Below, piece by piece: positions 28,644 through 37,677 of a stretch of DNA of 64,000 nt (its first letter is position 1; each line of letters opens with the position of its first letter). The position numbers were made by a program, and so were the translations under genes. Below the pieces are notes generated by a model, which was not told the origin of the DNA, searched no databases, and worked only from the letters and a program-made list of their open reading frames with translations. The DNA comes from Pseudomonas sp. R5-89-07. Its GTDB lineage: Bacteria > Pseudomonadota > Gammaproteobacteria > Pseudomonadales > Pseudomonadaceae. The stretch covers positions 2,542,001 through 2,606,000 of the forward strand of contig NZ_CP027727.1 of NCBI RefSeq assembly GCF_003851685.1, written 5' to 3'.

Positions 28644-29666
28644 TCATGAGCGAGGGTCGAAGGCATCACGCAACGCCTCGCCGATAAACACCAGCAGCGA
28701 CAGAATCAGCGCCAGGGTGAAAAACGCCGTCAGGCCCAGCCAGGGCGCTTGCAGGTTCTGTTTGCCCTGGGCGATCAACTCGCCCAGCGACGCACTGCCG
28801 GCCGGCATGCCGAAGCCGAGGAAATCCAGGGCGCTCAAGGTCGAAATCGCCCCGGTCAGGATGAACGGCAAATAGCTCAGGGTGGCAGTCATCGCATTGG
28901 GCAGGATATGCCGGCCAATGATCTTGCCGTCGCCAAGGCCCAGTGCGCGTGCGGCCTTGACATACTCCAGGTTGCGCCCGCGCAGGAACTCGGCGCGCAC
29001 CACATCCACCAGCGCCAGCCAGGAAAACAGCGCCATGATGCCCAGCAACCACCAGAAATTGGGTTCGACAAAGCCCGACAGGATAATCAGCAGGTACAGC
29101 ACCGGCAGCCCGGACCACACCTCCAGGATGCGTTGCCCCAGCAAGTCCACCCAGCCGCCGTAGTAACCCTGCAACGCCCCGGCGGCGATGCCGATGGCGG
29201 CGCTGATCGCGGTCAGCGCCAGGGCAAACAGGATCGACACCCGCGCGCCGAAGATCACCCGCGCCAACACATCCCGCGACTGGTCATCGGTGCCCAGCCA
29301 GTTCACCGTCGATGGTGGGCTGGGGGCAGGGCGGGTCAGCTCGTAATTGGGCGTGTCGTCGCTGAACGGGATCGGTGGGAACAGCATCCAGCCGCCGTCC
29401 TGCTTGATCAGCCGTTGCACGTAGTCGCTGCGGTAGTCGGCCTGGAACGGCAATTGCCCGCCGAACTGCTGCTCGGTGTAGCGCTTGAACACCGGGAAAT
29501 ACAGCTCGTTCTTGAAGCTGAGCACCAGGGGCTTGTCATTGGCGATCAATTCGCCATCCAGGGTCAGGATAAACAAGCCGATAAACAGCCAGAGAGACCA
29601 CCAGCCCCGGCGATTCTTCTTGAAACGCTCGAAACGCCGACGGGCCACGGGAGACAGGTTGAGCAT
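28644..29666 (-). CDS. yejE: Peptide ABC transporter permease, YejE-like
   Basis: The inner-membrane permease is about 340 residues long, with a cytoplasmic positive N-terminus, one helix, a large periplasmic loop of about 110 residues and then five helices carrying an EAA-type loop (EYVKAARALGLGDGKIIGRHILPNA). That loop and length are characteristic of YejE. The ATG at 29666 overlaps the stop of the preceding permease (TGATG) and follows GAGGAA, so the longer frame from 29717 is not favoured. Confidence 0.9.
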   Translation of the reverse strand: MLNLSPVARRRFERFKKNRRGWWSLWLFIGLFILTLDGELIANDKPLVLSFKNELYFPVFKRYTEQQFGGQLPFQADYRSDYVQRLIKQDGGWMLFPPIPFSDDTPNYELTRPAPSPPSTVNWLGTDDQSRDVLARVIFGARVSILFALALTAISAAIGIAAGALQGYYGGWVDLLGQRILEVWSGLPVLYLLIILSGFVEPNFWWLLGIMALFSWLALVDVVRAEFLRGRNLEYVKAARALGLGDGKIIGRHILPNAMTATLSYLPFILTGAISTLSALDFLGFGMPAGSASLGELIAQGKQNLQAPWLGLTAFFTLALILSLLVFIGEALRDAFDPRS

Positions 29667-30724
29667 CAGGCGTTCCTCGCGGCGAAGTCGATACGCGGGT
29701 CCACCAGGGTGTAACACAGGTCACCGATGAGTTTTATCAAGAGCCCGAACAGGGTGAAGATGAACAGCGAACCAAACACCACCGGGTAGTCCCGCGACAC
29801 CGCCGCCTCATAGCTCATGCGGCCCAGGCCATCGAGGGAAAAGATCACTTCGATCAGCAGGGAACCGGCGAAGAACACGCTGATGAACGCCTGGGGAATT
29901 CCGGAAATCACCAGCAGCATCGCATTGCGAAACACATGGCCGTAGAGCACGCGGCGCTCGCTCAAACCCTTGGCGCGCGCGGTGACCACGTACTGCCGGG
30001 TGATTTCGTTGAGGAACGAGTTTTTGGTGAGGATGGTCAGGGTGGCGAAACCACCGATCACCAGCGACGTGACCGGCAATACCAGGTGCCAGAAGTAGTC
30101 GGCGATCTTGCCGACGGTGCTCAGTTCTTCGAAGTTTTCCGACACCAATCCGCGCACCGGGAACCAGTTCAGGGACGTGCCGCCGGCAAACACCACGATC
30201 AAAAACATCGCGAACAGGAATGCCGGCATGGCATAGCCGATCACGATGGCGGTGCTGCTCCACACGTCAAAGCTGCTGCCATGGCGTACGGCTTTGCGGA
30301 TGCCCAGGGGGATCGACACCAGGTAAGTAATCAGAGTGGCCCACAGGCCAAGGGAAATGGTGACCGGCATCTTCTCCAGGATCAGGTCGATCACCGTCGA
30401 GCCGCGAAAGAAGCTGTTGCCGAAGTCCAGTTGGGCGTAGCTCTTGAGCATCAGCCACAGACGTTCCGGCGCAGGCTTGTCGAAACCGTATTGCTTTTCG
30501 ATGTCCTTGATCAGTTTCGGGTCCAGGCCGCGACTGGCCCGCGAGCCGCTGATGCCTTCGCCTGAACCACCGCCGACAGCGCCGCCGCCGATGCCTTGCA
30601 GGTGGGCAATGGCTTGTTCGACCGGGCCACCTGGTGCGGCCTGTACGATCACGAAATTCACCAGCAGGATGATGACCAGGGTCGGGATTATCAGCAGCAG
30701 GCGCCGCACGATATAGGCAAACAT
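29666..30724 (-). CDS. yejB: Peptide ABC transporter permease, YejB-like
   Basis: The 352-residue DppB/OppB-type permease has an N-terminal helix [21 protein letters not shown], a periplasmic region with a glycine-rich patch ([14 protein letters not shown]) and five C-terminal helices. The EAA-type loop is [25 protein letters not shown]. It overlaps both neighbours by TGATG-type junctions, so the operon is translationally coupled. Confidence 0.9.
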   Translation of the reverse strand: MFAYIVRRLLLIIPTLVIILLVNFVIVQAAPGGPVEQAIAHLQGIGGGAVGGGSGEGISGSRASRGLDPKLIKDIEKQYGFDKPAPERLWLMLKSYAQLDFGNSFFRGSTVIDLILEKMPVTISLGLWATLITYLVSIPLGIRKAVRHGSSFDVWSSTAIVIGYAMPAFLFAMFLIVVFAGGTSLNWFPVRGLVSENFEELSTVGKIADYFWHLVLPVTSLVIGGFATLTILTKNSFLNEITRQYVVTARAKGLSERRVLYGHVFRNAMLLVISGIPQAFISVFFAGSLLIEVIFSLDGLGRMSYEAAVSRDYPVVFGSLFIFTLFGLLIKLIGDLCYTLVDPRIDFAARNA

Positions 30725-32583
30725 CAGCGAGCCTCCCCGCGTTTTTCAAGCTCGGCGCGCATCTGCTCGTTGGTCAGTGGCGTCGGGCTGACTTCCCACC
30801 AGGTTTCCAGGGCTTCATCGTTTTTCGCCTCGATGGCCGGGCGGCCGAAGCGGTTCCACCATGCGGCGGAGGTGCCGGGCGGGTAATAGTTGGGAATCCA
30901 CAGGTAGTTCCATTGCAGAACCCGATCCAGCGCATGGGCGTAGGTGAGCATCTGTGCCTGGGTGTCGGCCTTGACCAGGCCCTTGATCAGGCGGTCGACG
31001 GCCGGGTCCTTGAGCGCCATGTAATTGTTGGCACCCGGATCGAACGCCGCGGTGGAGCCGAAGAAATTGTACAGCTCCATGCCCGGCGAGGTGGTGACTG
31101 GAAACCCGGTGACGATCATGTCGTAATCCCGTGCCATCAAGCGGTTGACGTACTGGGAGGAGTCGATGCGGCGGATATTCAAGGTGATGCCGATTTGCGC
31201 CAGGTTGCGTTTGTACGGCAGCAATAGACGTTCCAGGCCCGCCTGGGCATTGAGGAAGGTGAACGCCAGCGGCTCGCCCTCGGCGTTGACCAGTTGGTCG
31301 CCTTCAGGCTTCCAGCCGGCTTCCTCCAGCAGGGCCAGGGCCTGCAGCTGCTTGTCGCGGATCATGCCGCTGCCATCGGTGACGGGCGCCTTGAACACCT
31401 GGGTAAACACTTCATCGGGGATCTGCCCGCGCAGGGGTTCCAGGATCGCCAGTTCTTCCTGGGTCGGTAACTGGGTGGCGGCAAGCGGGCTGTTGGAGAA
31501 AAAGCTCTGCTGGCGGATGTACAGGTTGCGCATCATCTGCCGGTTGGCCCATTCGAAATCCCACAGCATGGCCAGGGCCTGGCGCACCCTGCGGTCCTTG
31601 AACATCGGCTTTTGCACATTGAACACATAGCCCTGGGCCGGTTGCGGCATCTCCTTGGCCAGATGGGCGCGTTGCAGGCGGCCATCGTCGAGGGCCGGGC
31701 CGTTATAGCCGATGGAATAGCCCGTGGCGGAAAACTCCCGATTGAAATCGTACGCGCCGCCGCGCAGCACCTGGCGCGCCACTTCGGTGTCGCCGAAATA
31801 CTCAAGGCTCAGGTGATCGAAGTTGTACAGGCCACGGCTGACCGGCAGATCCTTGCCCCACCAATCGGGGTCGCGGGTAAAGGTAATGGTGTTGCCGGCG
31901 TCGATCTTGCTGACCTTGTACGGGCCGCTGCCCAGCGGGGCTTCATAGCCGCCTCCGTTGGCGAAGTCGCGGGTCTTCCACCAATGTTCGGGGAACACCG
32001 GCAGGGTGGCGATATCCAGGGGCAGGGTGCGGTTTTCATTGCTGGAAAAGTCGAAACGCACCTGGCGCTCGCTTTCCACTTCGACGTGCTTGACGTCGGC
32101 GAACAGCGTACGAAAGCGCAGACTGCCTTGGGTCATCAACAGGTCGAAGCTGTAACGCACGTCTTCGGCGGTGATGGGTTTGCCATCGGCAAACCGCGCC
32201 TTGGGGTTGAGGTAAAAACGCAGCGACAGCCCGTCGTCGGCGCGTTCCATCTTCTGCGCGACCAGGCCGTAGACCGTATAGGGCTCGTCCAGGGAGCGCT
32301 GGGCCAGCGGTGCATAGAGCCAGCCATCGACCTGGGACACACCGATGCCTTTATCGACATACGGCAATACATGGTCGAAGCGCCCGATTTCCAGGGCGGA
32401 GCGGCGCAGGCTGCCGCCTTTGGGGGCATTGGGGTTGGCATAGTCGAAATGGCTGAAACCGTCGGCGTACTTGGCCGGCTCGCCGTACACCGTGAGGGAT
32501 GCTTGGGGCGCCGCGATCACGGCGTTGCTGGTCAGGAACACGACCAGGGTGATGCTGAACAGTTTTGGAAAAGCCAATCGCAT
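30724..32583 (-). CDS. yejA: Peptide ABC transporter substrate-binding protein, YejA-like
   Basis: The 619-residue SBP family 5 protein has a signal peptide (cleavage likely after NAVIAA near residue 24). The mature protein has SBP_5 landmarks: [40 protein letters not shown] and [24 protein letters not shown] segments. It would bind oligopeptides, and homologues bind microcin C-type peptides. It is the first gene of the operon, behind AAGG six bases before the ATG. Confidence 0.9.
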   Translation of the reverse strand: MRLAFPKLFSITLVVFLTSNAVIAAPQASLTVYGEPAKYADGFSHFDYANPNAPKGGSLRRSALEIGRFDHVLPYVDKGIGVSQVDGWLYAPLAQRSLDEPYTVYGLVAQKMERADDGLSLRFYLNPKARFADGKPITAEDVRYSFDLLMTQGSLRFRTLFADVKHVEVESERQVRFDFSSNENRTLPLDIATLPVFPEHWWKTRDFANGGGYEAPLGSGPYKVSKIDAGNTITFTRDPDWWGKDLPVSRGLYNFDHLSLEYFGDTEVARQVLRGGAYDFNREFSATGYSIGYNGPALDDGRLQRAHLAKEMPQPAQGYVFNVQKPMFKDRRVRQALAMLWDFEWANRQMMRNLYIRQQSFFSNSPLAATQLPTQEELAILEPLRGQIPDEVFTQVFKAPVTDGSGMIRDKQLQALALLEEAGWKPEGDQLVNAEGEPLAFTFLNAQAGLERLLLPYKRNLAQIGITLNIRRIDSSQYVNRLMARDYDMIVTGFPVTTSPGMELYNFFGSTAAFDPGANNYMALKDPAVDRLIKGLVKADTQAQMLTYAHALDRVLQWNYLWIPNYYPPGTSAAWWNRFGRPAIEAKNDEALETWWEVSPTPLTNEQMRAELEKRGEAR

Positions 32584-32659
32584 TATCAGCCTTGAGCGCG
32601 GATGAACAAGAATAGAGAGCTGTACGTTAACGGCTTAAGCGTCGTCAGTCATCACATGC

Positions 32660-32689
32660 ACAACGGCCCGCCAAATGGCGGGCCGTTGT
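32660..32689. terminator. Strong hairpin, probable terminator of the parvulin gene
   Basis: ACAACGGCCCGCCA and its perfect 14-base complement flank an AA loop. The hairpin lies 24 bases past the stop of the minus-strand parvulin gene and just before the yejA promoter region. There is no T-run on either side, so it is not a classical intrinsic terminator in full. Confidence 0.6.
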
Positions 32690-32712
32690 CTACAGCATCA
32701 GCACAGACCGGA

Positions 32713-32994
32713 TCAGTCCTGGCGGCTGGTAACTTCCAGCAGGTGATAACCGAACTGGGTTTTCACCGGGCCTTGTACGGTATTGACCGGGGCGCTGAAA
32801 ACGACGGTGTCGAATTCCTTGACCATCTGGCCTGGACCAAACGAACCCAGGTCACCACCTTGACGGCTGGACGGGCAGCTGGAGTTGGCTTTGGCGATTT
32901 CTGCGAAATCAGCGCCGCCTTCGATCTGGGCCTTGAGTTCGTTGCACTTGTCTTCAGTGGAAACGAGGATGTGGCGGGCGGTGGCTTTGGCCAT
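32713..32994 (-). CDS. Parvulin-type peptidyl-prolyl cis-trans isomerase (PpiC-like), copy 2
   Basis: The 93-residue cytoplasmic parvulin has ARHILVSTEDKCNEL, SRQGGDLGSFGPGQMV and a C-terminal FGYHLLEVTSR. An AAGGAG site lies eight bases before the ATG. It is a paralogue of the protein at 17964-18239, sharing the same start, the GGDLG core and the FGYHL end, but it differs in the central helix and has an extra Cys (KCNEL). Confidence 0.92.
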   Translation of the reverse strand: MAKATARHILVSTEDKCNELKAQIEGGADFAEIAKANSSCPSSRQGGDLGSFGPGQMVKEFDTVVFSAPVNTVQGPVKTQFGYHLLEVTSRQD

Positions 32995-33108
32995 GGGGAA
33001 TAACTCCTTGAGTGAAAGACGGTGAGCCTACCGGATTCAGGCGGTTATTTCCTGGCAAAGTTCCCACCACTTGCCTGGGCGGTTCACGAACGGCTTGGCG
33101 CGTAGGGT

Positions 33109-33603
33109 TCAAGCCAAAACGATGTAGTCGTTACGCTGGACAATGGGGGCGTGTGGGCCATGCACAAGATGGATATAACGGCCGCCCACCAAGTCGATAG
33201 GCAGGCAGTCGTCAATATCCATTACCGCATCGGAATGCCCCTGGGACCAATGGCGCAACAGCTGCTGCTTGCCCTTGCTCATCGCCTCCCGTTTGTCGCG
33301 CGCGACCAGCAACAGATAGTGATGGTCCTCGCCGAAGCGGTTGGCCTGGTAGCCGCCGAGGTTGATGAAATACAAGTGAGGCGCATCGCCGTGCGGTGCC
33401 AACGGGCTGAGTTCGACCTTCCAGCCATCGACCCCATCGACCGCCATCCACGAATCGATGTGCACGCCCTTGGGGCTGCCGAACCAGGCTTCGCGCAATT
33501 GCGGGTAGGTGGCTTGAAGCGTGTCCGCAACGGCAAACACGACATCGTGTACTTCGATCCGGGCCCTGGGGTGCTTGCCCCCGAGCATGACAACGAACAG
33601 CAT
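33109..33603 (-). CDS. DUF1543-type conserved protein of unknown function
   Basis: The 164-residue protein begins MLFVVMLGGKHPRARIEVHDVVFA, as in DUF1543-type proteins. It is rich in conserved His, Asp and Trp (WMAVDGVDGWKVEL, LYFINLGGYQANRFGEDHHYLLL). No signal peptide or membrane helix is seen, and no function is known. It stands alone between the parvulin and the aldo/keto reductase genes. Confidence 0.72.
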   Translation of the reverse strand: MLFVVMLGGKHPRARIEVHDVVFAVADTLQATYPQLREAWFGSPKGVHIDSWMAVDGVDGWKVELSPLAPHGDAPHLYFINLGGYQANRFGEDHHYLLLVARDKREAMSKGKQQLLRHWSQGHSDAVMDIDDCLPIDLVGGRYIHLVHGPHAPIVQRNDYIVLA

Positions 33604-33709
33604 TGCGGATGATTCCTGGCGATTGATCAGAGGCCAACCATACTGCGATTGAACCCTTTTGTCCGGTCAATGCCACACTGTTAATTCGCCAACTCATCAG
33701 GAGGTTGTC

Positions 33710-34531
33710 ATGCGTACTATCGATCTGGCGGGCGTTCCCGTCCCTGTCATCGGCCAGGGAACCTGGCGCATGGGCGAAAACCCGAACCAGCGCCGCGCCG
33801 AAGTTACCGCATTGCAACTGGGTATCGACGAGGGCCTGACCCTGATCGACACCGCCGAGATGTATGGCGAGGGCGGCGCAGAGGAGGTGGTCGGTGAGGC
33901 CATCAAGGGTAGGCGCGACCGGGTGTTCCTGGTGAGCAAGGTCTACCCGCACAATGCCAGCAGCCAGGGCGTGCCCCGCGCTTGCGATTCGAGCCTTCAG
34001 CGCCTGGGTACCGACTACATTGATCTGTACCTGCTGCATTGGCGTGGCCAGTACCCCCTTGCAGAAACCGTCGAAGCGTTCGAGCGTTTGCGCGAAGCCG
34101 GCAAGATCGGCCGTTGGGGTGTCTCCAACTTTGATGTGGCAGACCTGCAGGAGCTGGCGTCCCCCGTCTGTGCGACCAACCAGGTGCTTTACAACATTGA
34201 AGAGCGGGGTATTGAATTCGACCTGCTGCCATGGTGGCAACAGCACCATTTGCCATTGATGGCTTACTGCCCTATCGCCCAAGGCGGCGAGCTGTTGGAC
34301 AGCCCGACACTCAAGCAGATCGCCCATCGTCATGAGGCCACCACCGCGCAAGTCTCCCTTGCCTGGGTCTTGCGTCAAGAAGGCGTGATCGCCATCCCGA
34401 AGGCAGTAACGCCCGACCACATACGGCAAAATGCCGCTGCTGCGAAGCTGGTGTTGGACGAGCATGACCTGGACGCGATCGACCGCGTGTTTGGCGCGCC
34501 CAAGCGCAAGCACCCGCTGGCCATGGTATAG
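33710..34531 (+). CDS. Aldo/keto reductase
   Basis: The 273-residue NADPH-dependent reductase has an (alpha/beta)8 barrel. Catalytic tetrad candidates are Asp and Tyr in LIDTAEMYGEG, Lys in VFLVSKVYPHNAS and His in LYLLHWRG. The C-terminal cofactor region is VIAIPKAVTPDHIRQNAAA. The start at 33710 follows an excellent AGGAGG site; an upstream in-frame start at 33659 is not needed. It is a single gene, convergent with hcp. The physiological carbonyl substrate is unknown. Confidence 0.9.
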   Translation: MRTIDLAGVPVPVIGQGTWRMGENPNQRRAEVTALQLGIDEGLTLIDTAEMYGEGGAEEVVGEAIKGRRDRVFLVSKVYPHNASSQGVPRACDSSLQRLGTDYIDLYLLHWRGQYPLAETVEAFERLREAGKIGRWGVSNFDVADLQELASPVCATNQVLYNIEERGIEFDLLPWWQQHHLPLMAYCPIAQGGELLDSPTLKQIAHRHEATTAQVSLAWVLRQEGVIAIPKAVTPDHIRQNAAAAKLVLDEHDLDAIDRVFGAPKRKHPLAMV

Positions 34532-34539
34532 CGCTGGCA

Positions 34540-34566
34540 GGAACGGTACCTTCCCTGGACCGTTCC
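34540..34566. terminator. Hairpin between convergent aldo/keto reductase and hcp genes
   Basis: The arms GGAACGGT and ACCGTTCC are separated by 11 bases, directly after the reductase stop codon and 14 bases before the hcp stop. It could serve both genes. There is no clear T-run. Confidence 0.45.
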
Positions 34567-34580
34567 CGCATCAACCGCGG

Positions 34581-35096
34581 TTAGCCAGTCACTGGACTGC
34601 GCCAGTCGTCCGAGCCGGAAGTGCCGGCTACTTCATGTGTCCAGACGATTTTGCGATAGGTGAAATACACGTCCTCCAGATGGGTGAAATGGGCATTGTC
34701 CGGGTCCTGGCAATTGGGCATGCGTGACTGGATGTCCACAATCGTTGCGCCTTCCAGTTCAATGGTGAAGTAGTGCTCCTGGGTGCCTGCCGAAGAGGTG
34801 CGAAACCATTCCAGCCGGCACGCCACTTCTTCCCCGGACGTCAGTGCGCTGAAGAGCAGGGGCGAGGATTTGTCGAACACCTTGCTGATCATCAGCGGTT
34901 TGTGCACGCGCTGGCCGGTGGGCTGGCCCGATTGCGGATCGCGGGGAATGATCACCTGATGCGCAAACGCCTGCACCAGAATCTGATCCTCATGGCCTTC
35001 CTGATAAATGTTTCCTACTGAGTCCTGGGTGAATGTACCTGCGGTGATCAAGCCTTGTTTGACACCGGTGACGGAGAGGTACGCGGGTGTTGGCAT
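34581..35096 (-). CDS. hcp: Hcp tube protein of the type VI secretion system (Hcp2-like)
   Basis: The 171-residue Hcp begins MPTPAYLSVTGVKQGLITAG and has the family core YQEGHEDQILVQAF and HKPLMISKVFDKSSPLL, with the C-terminal FTYRKIVWTHEVAGTSGSDDW. It resembles Hcp of the P. aeruginosa H2 system. It forms hexameric rings that stack inside the TssBC sheath and are expelled. The 35096 start has AAGGAA upstream; the open frame continues to 35207 but that extension is not Hcp-like. Unusually for an H2-type system, it sits directly divergent from tssA. Confidence 0.93.
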   Translation of the reverse strand: MPTPAYLSVTGVKQGLITAGTFTQDSVGNIYQEGHEDQILVQAFAHQVIIPRDPQSGQPTGQRVHKPLMISKVFDKSSPLLFSALTSGEEVACRLEWFRTSSAGTQEHYFTIELEGATIVDIQSRMPNCQDPDNAHFTHLEDVYFTYRKIVWTHEVAGTSGSDDWRSPVTG

Positions 35097-35574
35097 GACG
35101 GGTTTCCTTGTCTGATTGAGTAGGTGCTGCCGAACGGCGAGATTGCCGGTCGGGCAAATACCTATAACAAAAAGCGTGCCCGAAATTGTGTGGGTCAATG
35201 AAATCAAGCTGGGGGGCTTTACAAAGTTTCATAGGGGGGGAAGTTGTGGGGTTTATCTCGGTTTTTAGTGTTTTAAGTTGCGCATAAGTGCGCAGTTAAT
35301 TGCTCACTTCGATAAGTGAGTGGTTAGGCGCAGGTGGCGGTTGATTCTGGGTTGTAGAACTTGATTGAGTGCGCAAAACTCTGCGCAAGCCACTGTTTTT
35401 AAAGGGCTGTAGGAAATTCCTTAAGTCCCGATCTACGGCTTGCTGATTGTTTTCTTGATGGCTAAGGTTCGTTCACTTCGTTGCGTGTTGAACGAACATT
35501 AAGCGGAGCTCTTGTCCGTACTTCACGGTATCGAGTTTGCCTGTTCAGCCTTCATAGTTGTGTGCGGCCCAAAA
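35097..35574. promoter_or_regulatory. Divergent hcp/tssA control region with repeated TGCGCA boxes and two inverted repeats
   Basis: TGCGCA occurs four times as two close pairs (35279-35284 with 35289-35294, and 35370-35375 with 35382-35387). A perfect hairpin CTCACTTCGATAAGTGAG lies at 35303-35320. GTTCGTTC and GAACGAAC (35467-35474 and 35490-35497) form an inverted repeat just before tssA. A sigma-54 -24/-12 element with correct spacing was looked for on both strands and not found convincingly, even though a sigma-54 activator is encoded in the cluster. Confidence 0.45.
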
Positions 35575-37128
35575 ATGGTTCATTCGAAAAATCTCTCTGT
35601 TTATTACCAGGAACTTGCACGAACACCTTGTTCGTCAGGCAGTTTCGCCGGTAATGACGTGCGTTTTTCAAATGAGTTTGAAACCGTGGAAGCCGAGGTC
35701 GCCAAGACACAATCCATACATGGCGCAAGCTTGCCGGATTGGCAGCAGGTGTGCGAACTCAGCGAGCGAATGCTGCGTGAGCAATCCAAGGATCTGCGCG
35801 TCGCTGTGTGGCTCACCTGGGCACTGCACCAGCGCGATTCATTTGAGGGGTTACAGGCCGGTCTCGTGCTGCTGGTTTACCTCTGTGAGCATCACTGGGA
35901 GGTGGTCTATCCCACCAAGCTGCGCACCCGCGTCGCCGCGTTCGCCTGGCTGGTGACGCGCCTCGACCCGCTCTTCTCGCAAAACCTGTCTGTTGTAGAC
36001 CCGTTGCCCTTGTTCCAGGCGCTAGAGGCAAATCTGGTGCGCCTTGATGAACTATTGAGCGAGCGTTTTGGTAGTGACGCCCCAGTGTTGTTGCCGATCC
36101 GGCGACAACTGGCGGAGCGGGTGGCGCGTGCCACGCAAGGTGCGGCTGAGCCAGCGGGCATTGCGGGCGCTATTGCCCAGGTCAAGCAGGCGACCACGCA
36201 GTTGCTCAAGCCTGAGGCGCCAATCAACAACGAAAGAGACGCCCAAAAGGTGCTGCGCGCCTTACAGGAGCAGGCCCGTCCGTTATGCGCCTGGTGGTTG
36301 CGCCAGAATGCCACCGACCTGCGGGCCCTGCGTTTGGGGCGCACCCTGGCCTGGTTGAGCCTGGTCAATTATCCGGATACCGACAGTGAAGGGGTAACGG
36401 CACTTCGCCCGCTGGCTCCCGACAAGCTTAAACGCTATCAGGATCGTCTTGGACAAGGTCATCACGCCGAACTGTTGCTTGAACTCGAGGGCAGCCTGGC
36501 GGGCGCATTGTTCTGGTTCGATGGGCTGCGCATGGTCTGGGAATGCCTTGAAGCTTTGCATGCAAACCTGGCCATGACCGAACTGGAAACCAGCTTCGCC
36601 CTGTTATTGCAACGTTTGCCGAACCTGCCTGAACTGCGCTTCGCCGACGGTACGCCATTTGCGGCCCCGCAAACCCGTGAGTGGATCGCGCACCACGTGA
36701 CCCGCCACCTGCACAAAGCCGAACCTTTCAATGCGGCCGCCGATGTCGGCAGCGAGCCCTGGGAAGCCGCGCTGCAGGCCGTCATGCCCAACTTGCGCAA
36801 GGAGGGCCTCAAGGCAGCAGTCGGCGTGCTCAAGCAGGGTTTGCATAGCGCGTGCAGTGAACGCGCGCGCTTTCATTGGCGGCTGGCACTGGCCAGGTTG
36901 TGCATGCGGGCGGGCAAGCCTGAACTGGGCAGGATCCAGCTGGAACAACTGGACCTCGAACTACAGCATGCGGGCCTGGACCGCTGGGAACCGGACCTGG
37001 CCCTGCACGTGGCTCGGCTTCTGTATCGCTGCTATGACCTGTTGCCACAAAGCCACGCCGTGCGCGAAAGCAGGAGCGCCACACACCGTCGGTTGTGCCA
37101 TTTCGATCTGCAAGCAGTACTCGATTAA
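35575..37128 (+). CDS. tssA: T6SS assembly protein TssA
   Basis: The protein is about 517 residues long with an N-terminal ImpA-type domain (LREQSKDLRVAVWLTWALHQRDSF, residues about 60-110) and the longer C-terminal extension of the TssA class found in H2-like clusters. TssA acts at the baseplate and sheath during assembly. The ATG at 35575 is chosen because homologues start MVxSKxxSVYY. A TTG at 35512 with GGAG five bases before it would add 21 residues and cannot be excluded. It is the first gene of the T6SS operon. Confidence 0.88.
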   Translation: MVHSKNLSVYYQELARTPCSSGSFAGNDVRFSNEFETVEAEVAKTQSIHGASLPDWQQVCELSERMLREQSKDLRVAVWLTWALHQRDSFEGLQAGLVLLVYLCEHHWEVVYPTKLRTRVAAFAWLVTRLDPLFSQNLSVVDPLPLFQALEANLVRLDELLSERFGSDAPVLLPIRRQLAERVARATQGAAEPAGIAGAIAQVKQATTQLLKPEAPINNERDAQKVLRALQEQARPLCAWWLRQNATDLRALRLGRTLAWLSLVNYPDTDSEGVTALRPLAPDKLKRYQDRLGQGHHAELLLELEGSLAGALFWFDGLRMVWECLEALHANLAMTELETSFALLLQRLPNLPELRFADGTPFAAPQTREWIAHHVTRHLHKAEPFNAAADVGSEPWEAALQAVMPNLRKEGLKAAVGVLKQGLHSACSERARFHWRLALARLCMRAGKPELGRIQLEQLDLELQHAGLDRWEPDLALHVARLLYRCYDLLPQSHAVRESRSATHRRLCHFDLQAVLD

Positions 37129-37152
37129 CCATCATCAAAAAGGAGAAACACC

Positions 37153-37662
37153 ATGGCCAAAGACGGTTCGGTGGCGCCCAAGGAACGTATCAATATCACC
37201 TTCAAACCCGCCGTCGGCGGTGCACAGGAGGAAGTCGAGCTGCCGTTGAAACTGCTGGTGCTGGGAGATTTCTCACAGCGTGAGGATCCGCGCAAGCTTG
37301 AGGACCGCAAGCCTATCGGGATCGACAAGAACAGCCTAGATGAAGTGTTGGCCAAACAGGCCCTTAACCTGACATTGAGCGTGCCCAACCGCCTTCAGGA
37401 AGAAGCTGACGTTGAAGAGCTGGCGATCCAGGTTCGGATCAACTCGATGAAGGACTTCAACCCCGCCAATCTGGTCGAGCAAATACCGCAATTGCAAAAG
37501 CTGATGGTGCTGCGCGAGGCATTGGTGGCGCTCAAGGGGCCACTGGGCAACACCCCGAGCTTTCGTAAAGCCATCGAACAGGCACTGGCCGATGACGACT
37601 CCCGTGCGCGGGTACTGGCCGAGTTGGGGCTCGGCGGCGCCGATGCCGAACCTCTTCAGTAA
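37153..37662 (+). CDS. tssB: T6SS sheath small subunit TssB
   Basis: The 169-residue protein has the TssB signature PLKLLVLGDFSQREDPRKLEDRKPIGIDKN and MKDFNPANLVEQIPQL. With TssC it forms the contractile sheath. An AAGGAG ribosome site precedes the ATG. tssC follows after 15 bases. Confidence 0.96.
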   Translation: MAKDGSVAPKERINITFKPAVGGAQEEVELPLKLLVLGDFSQREDPRKLEDRKPIGIDKNSLDEVLAKQALNLTLSVPNRLQEEADVEELAIQVRINSMKDFNPANLVEQIPQLQKLMVLREALVALKGPLGNTPSFRKAIEQALADDDSRARVLAELGLGGADAEPLQ

Positions 37663-37677
37663 AAGGACACTGACACC

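Noticed and set aside
35208..35511. Sigma-54 promoter between hcp and tssA
   Set aside because: GG and GC pairs exist but none with ten-base spacing and flanking consensus on either strand.
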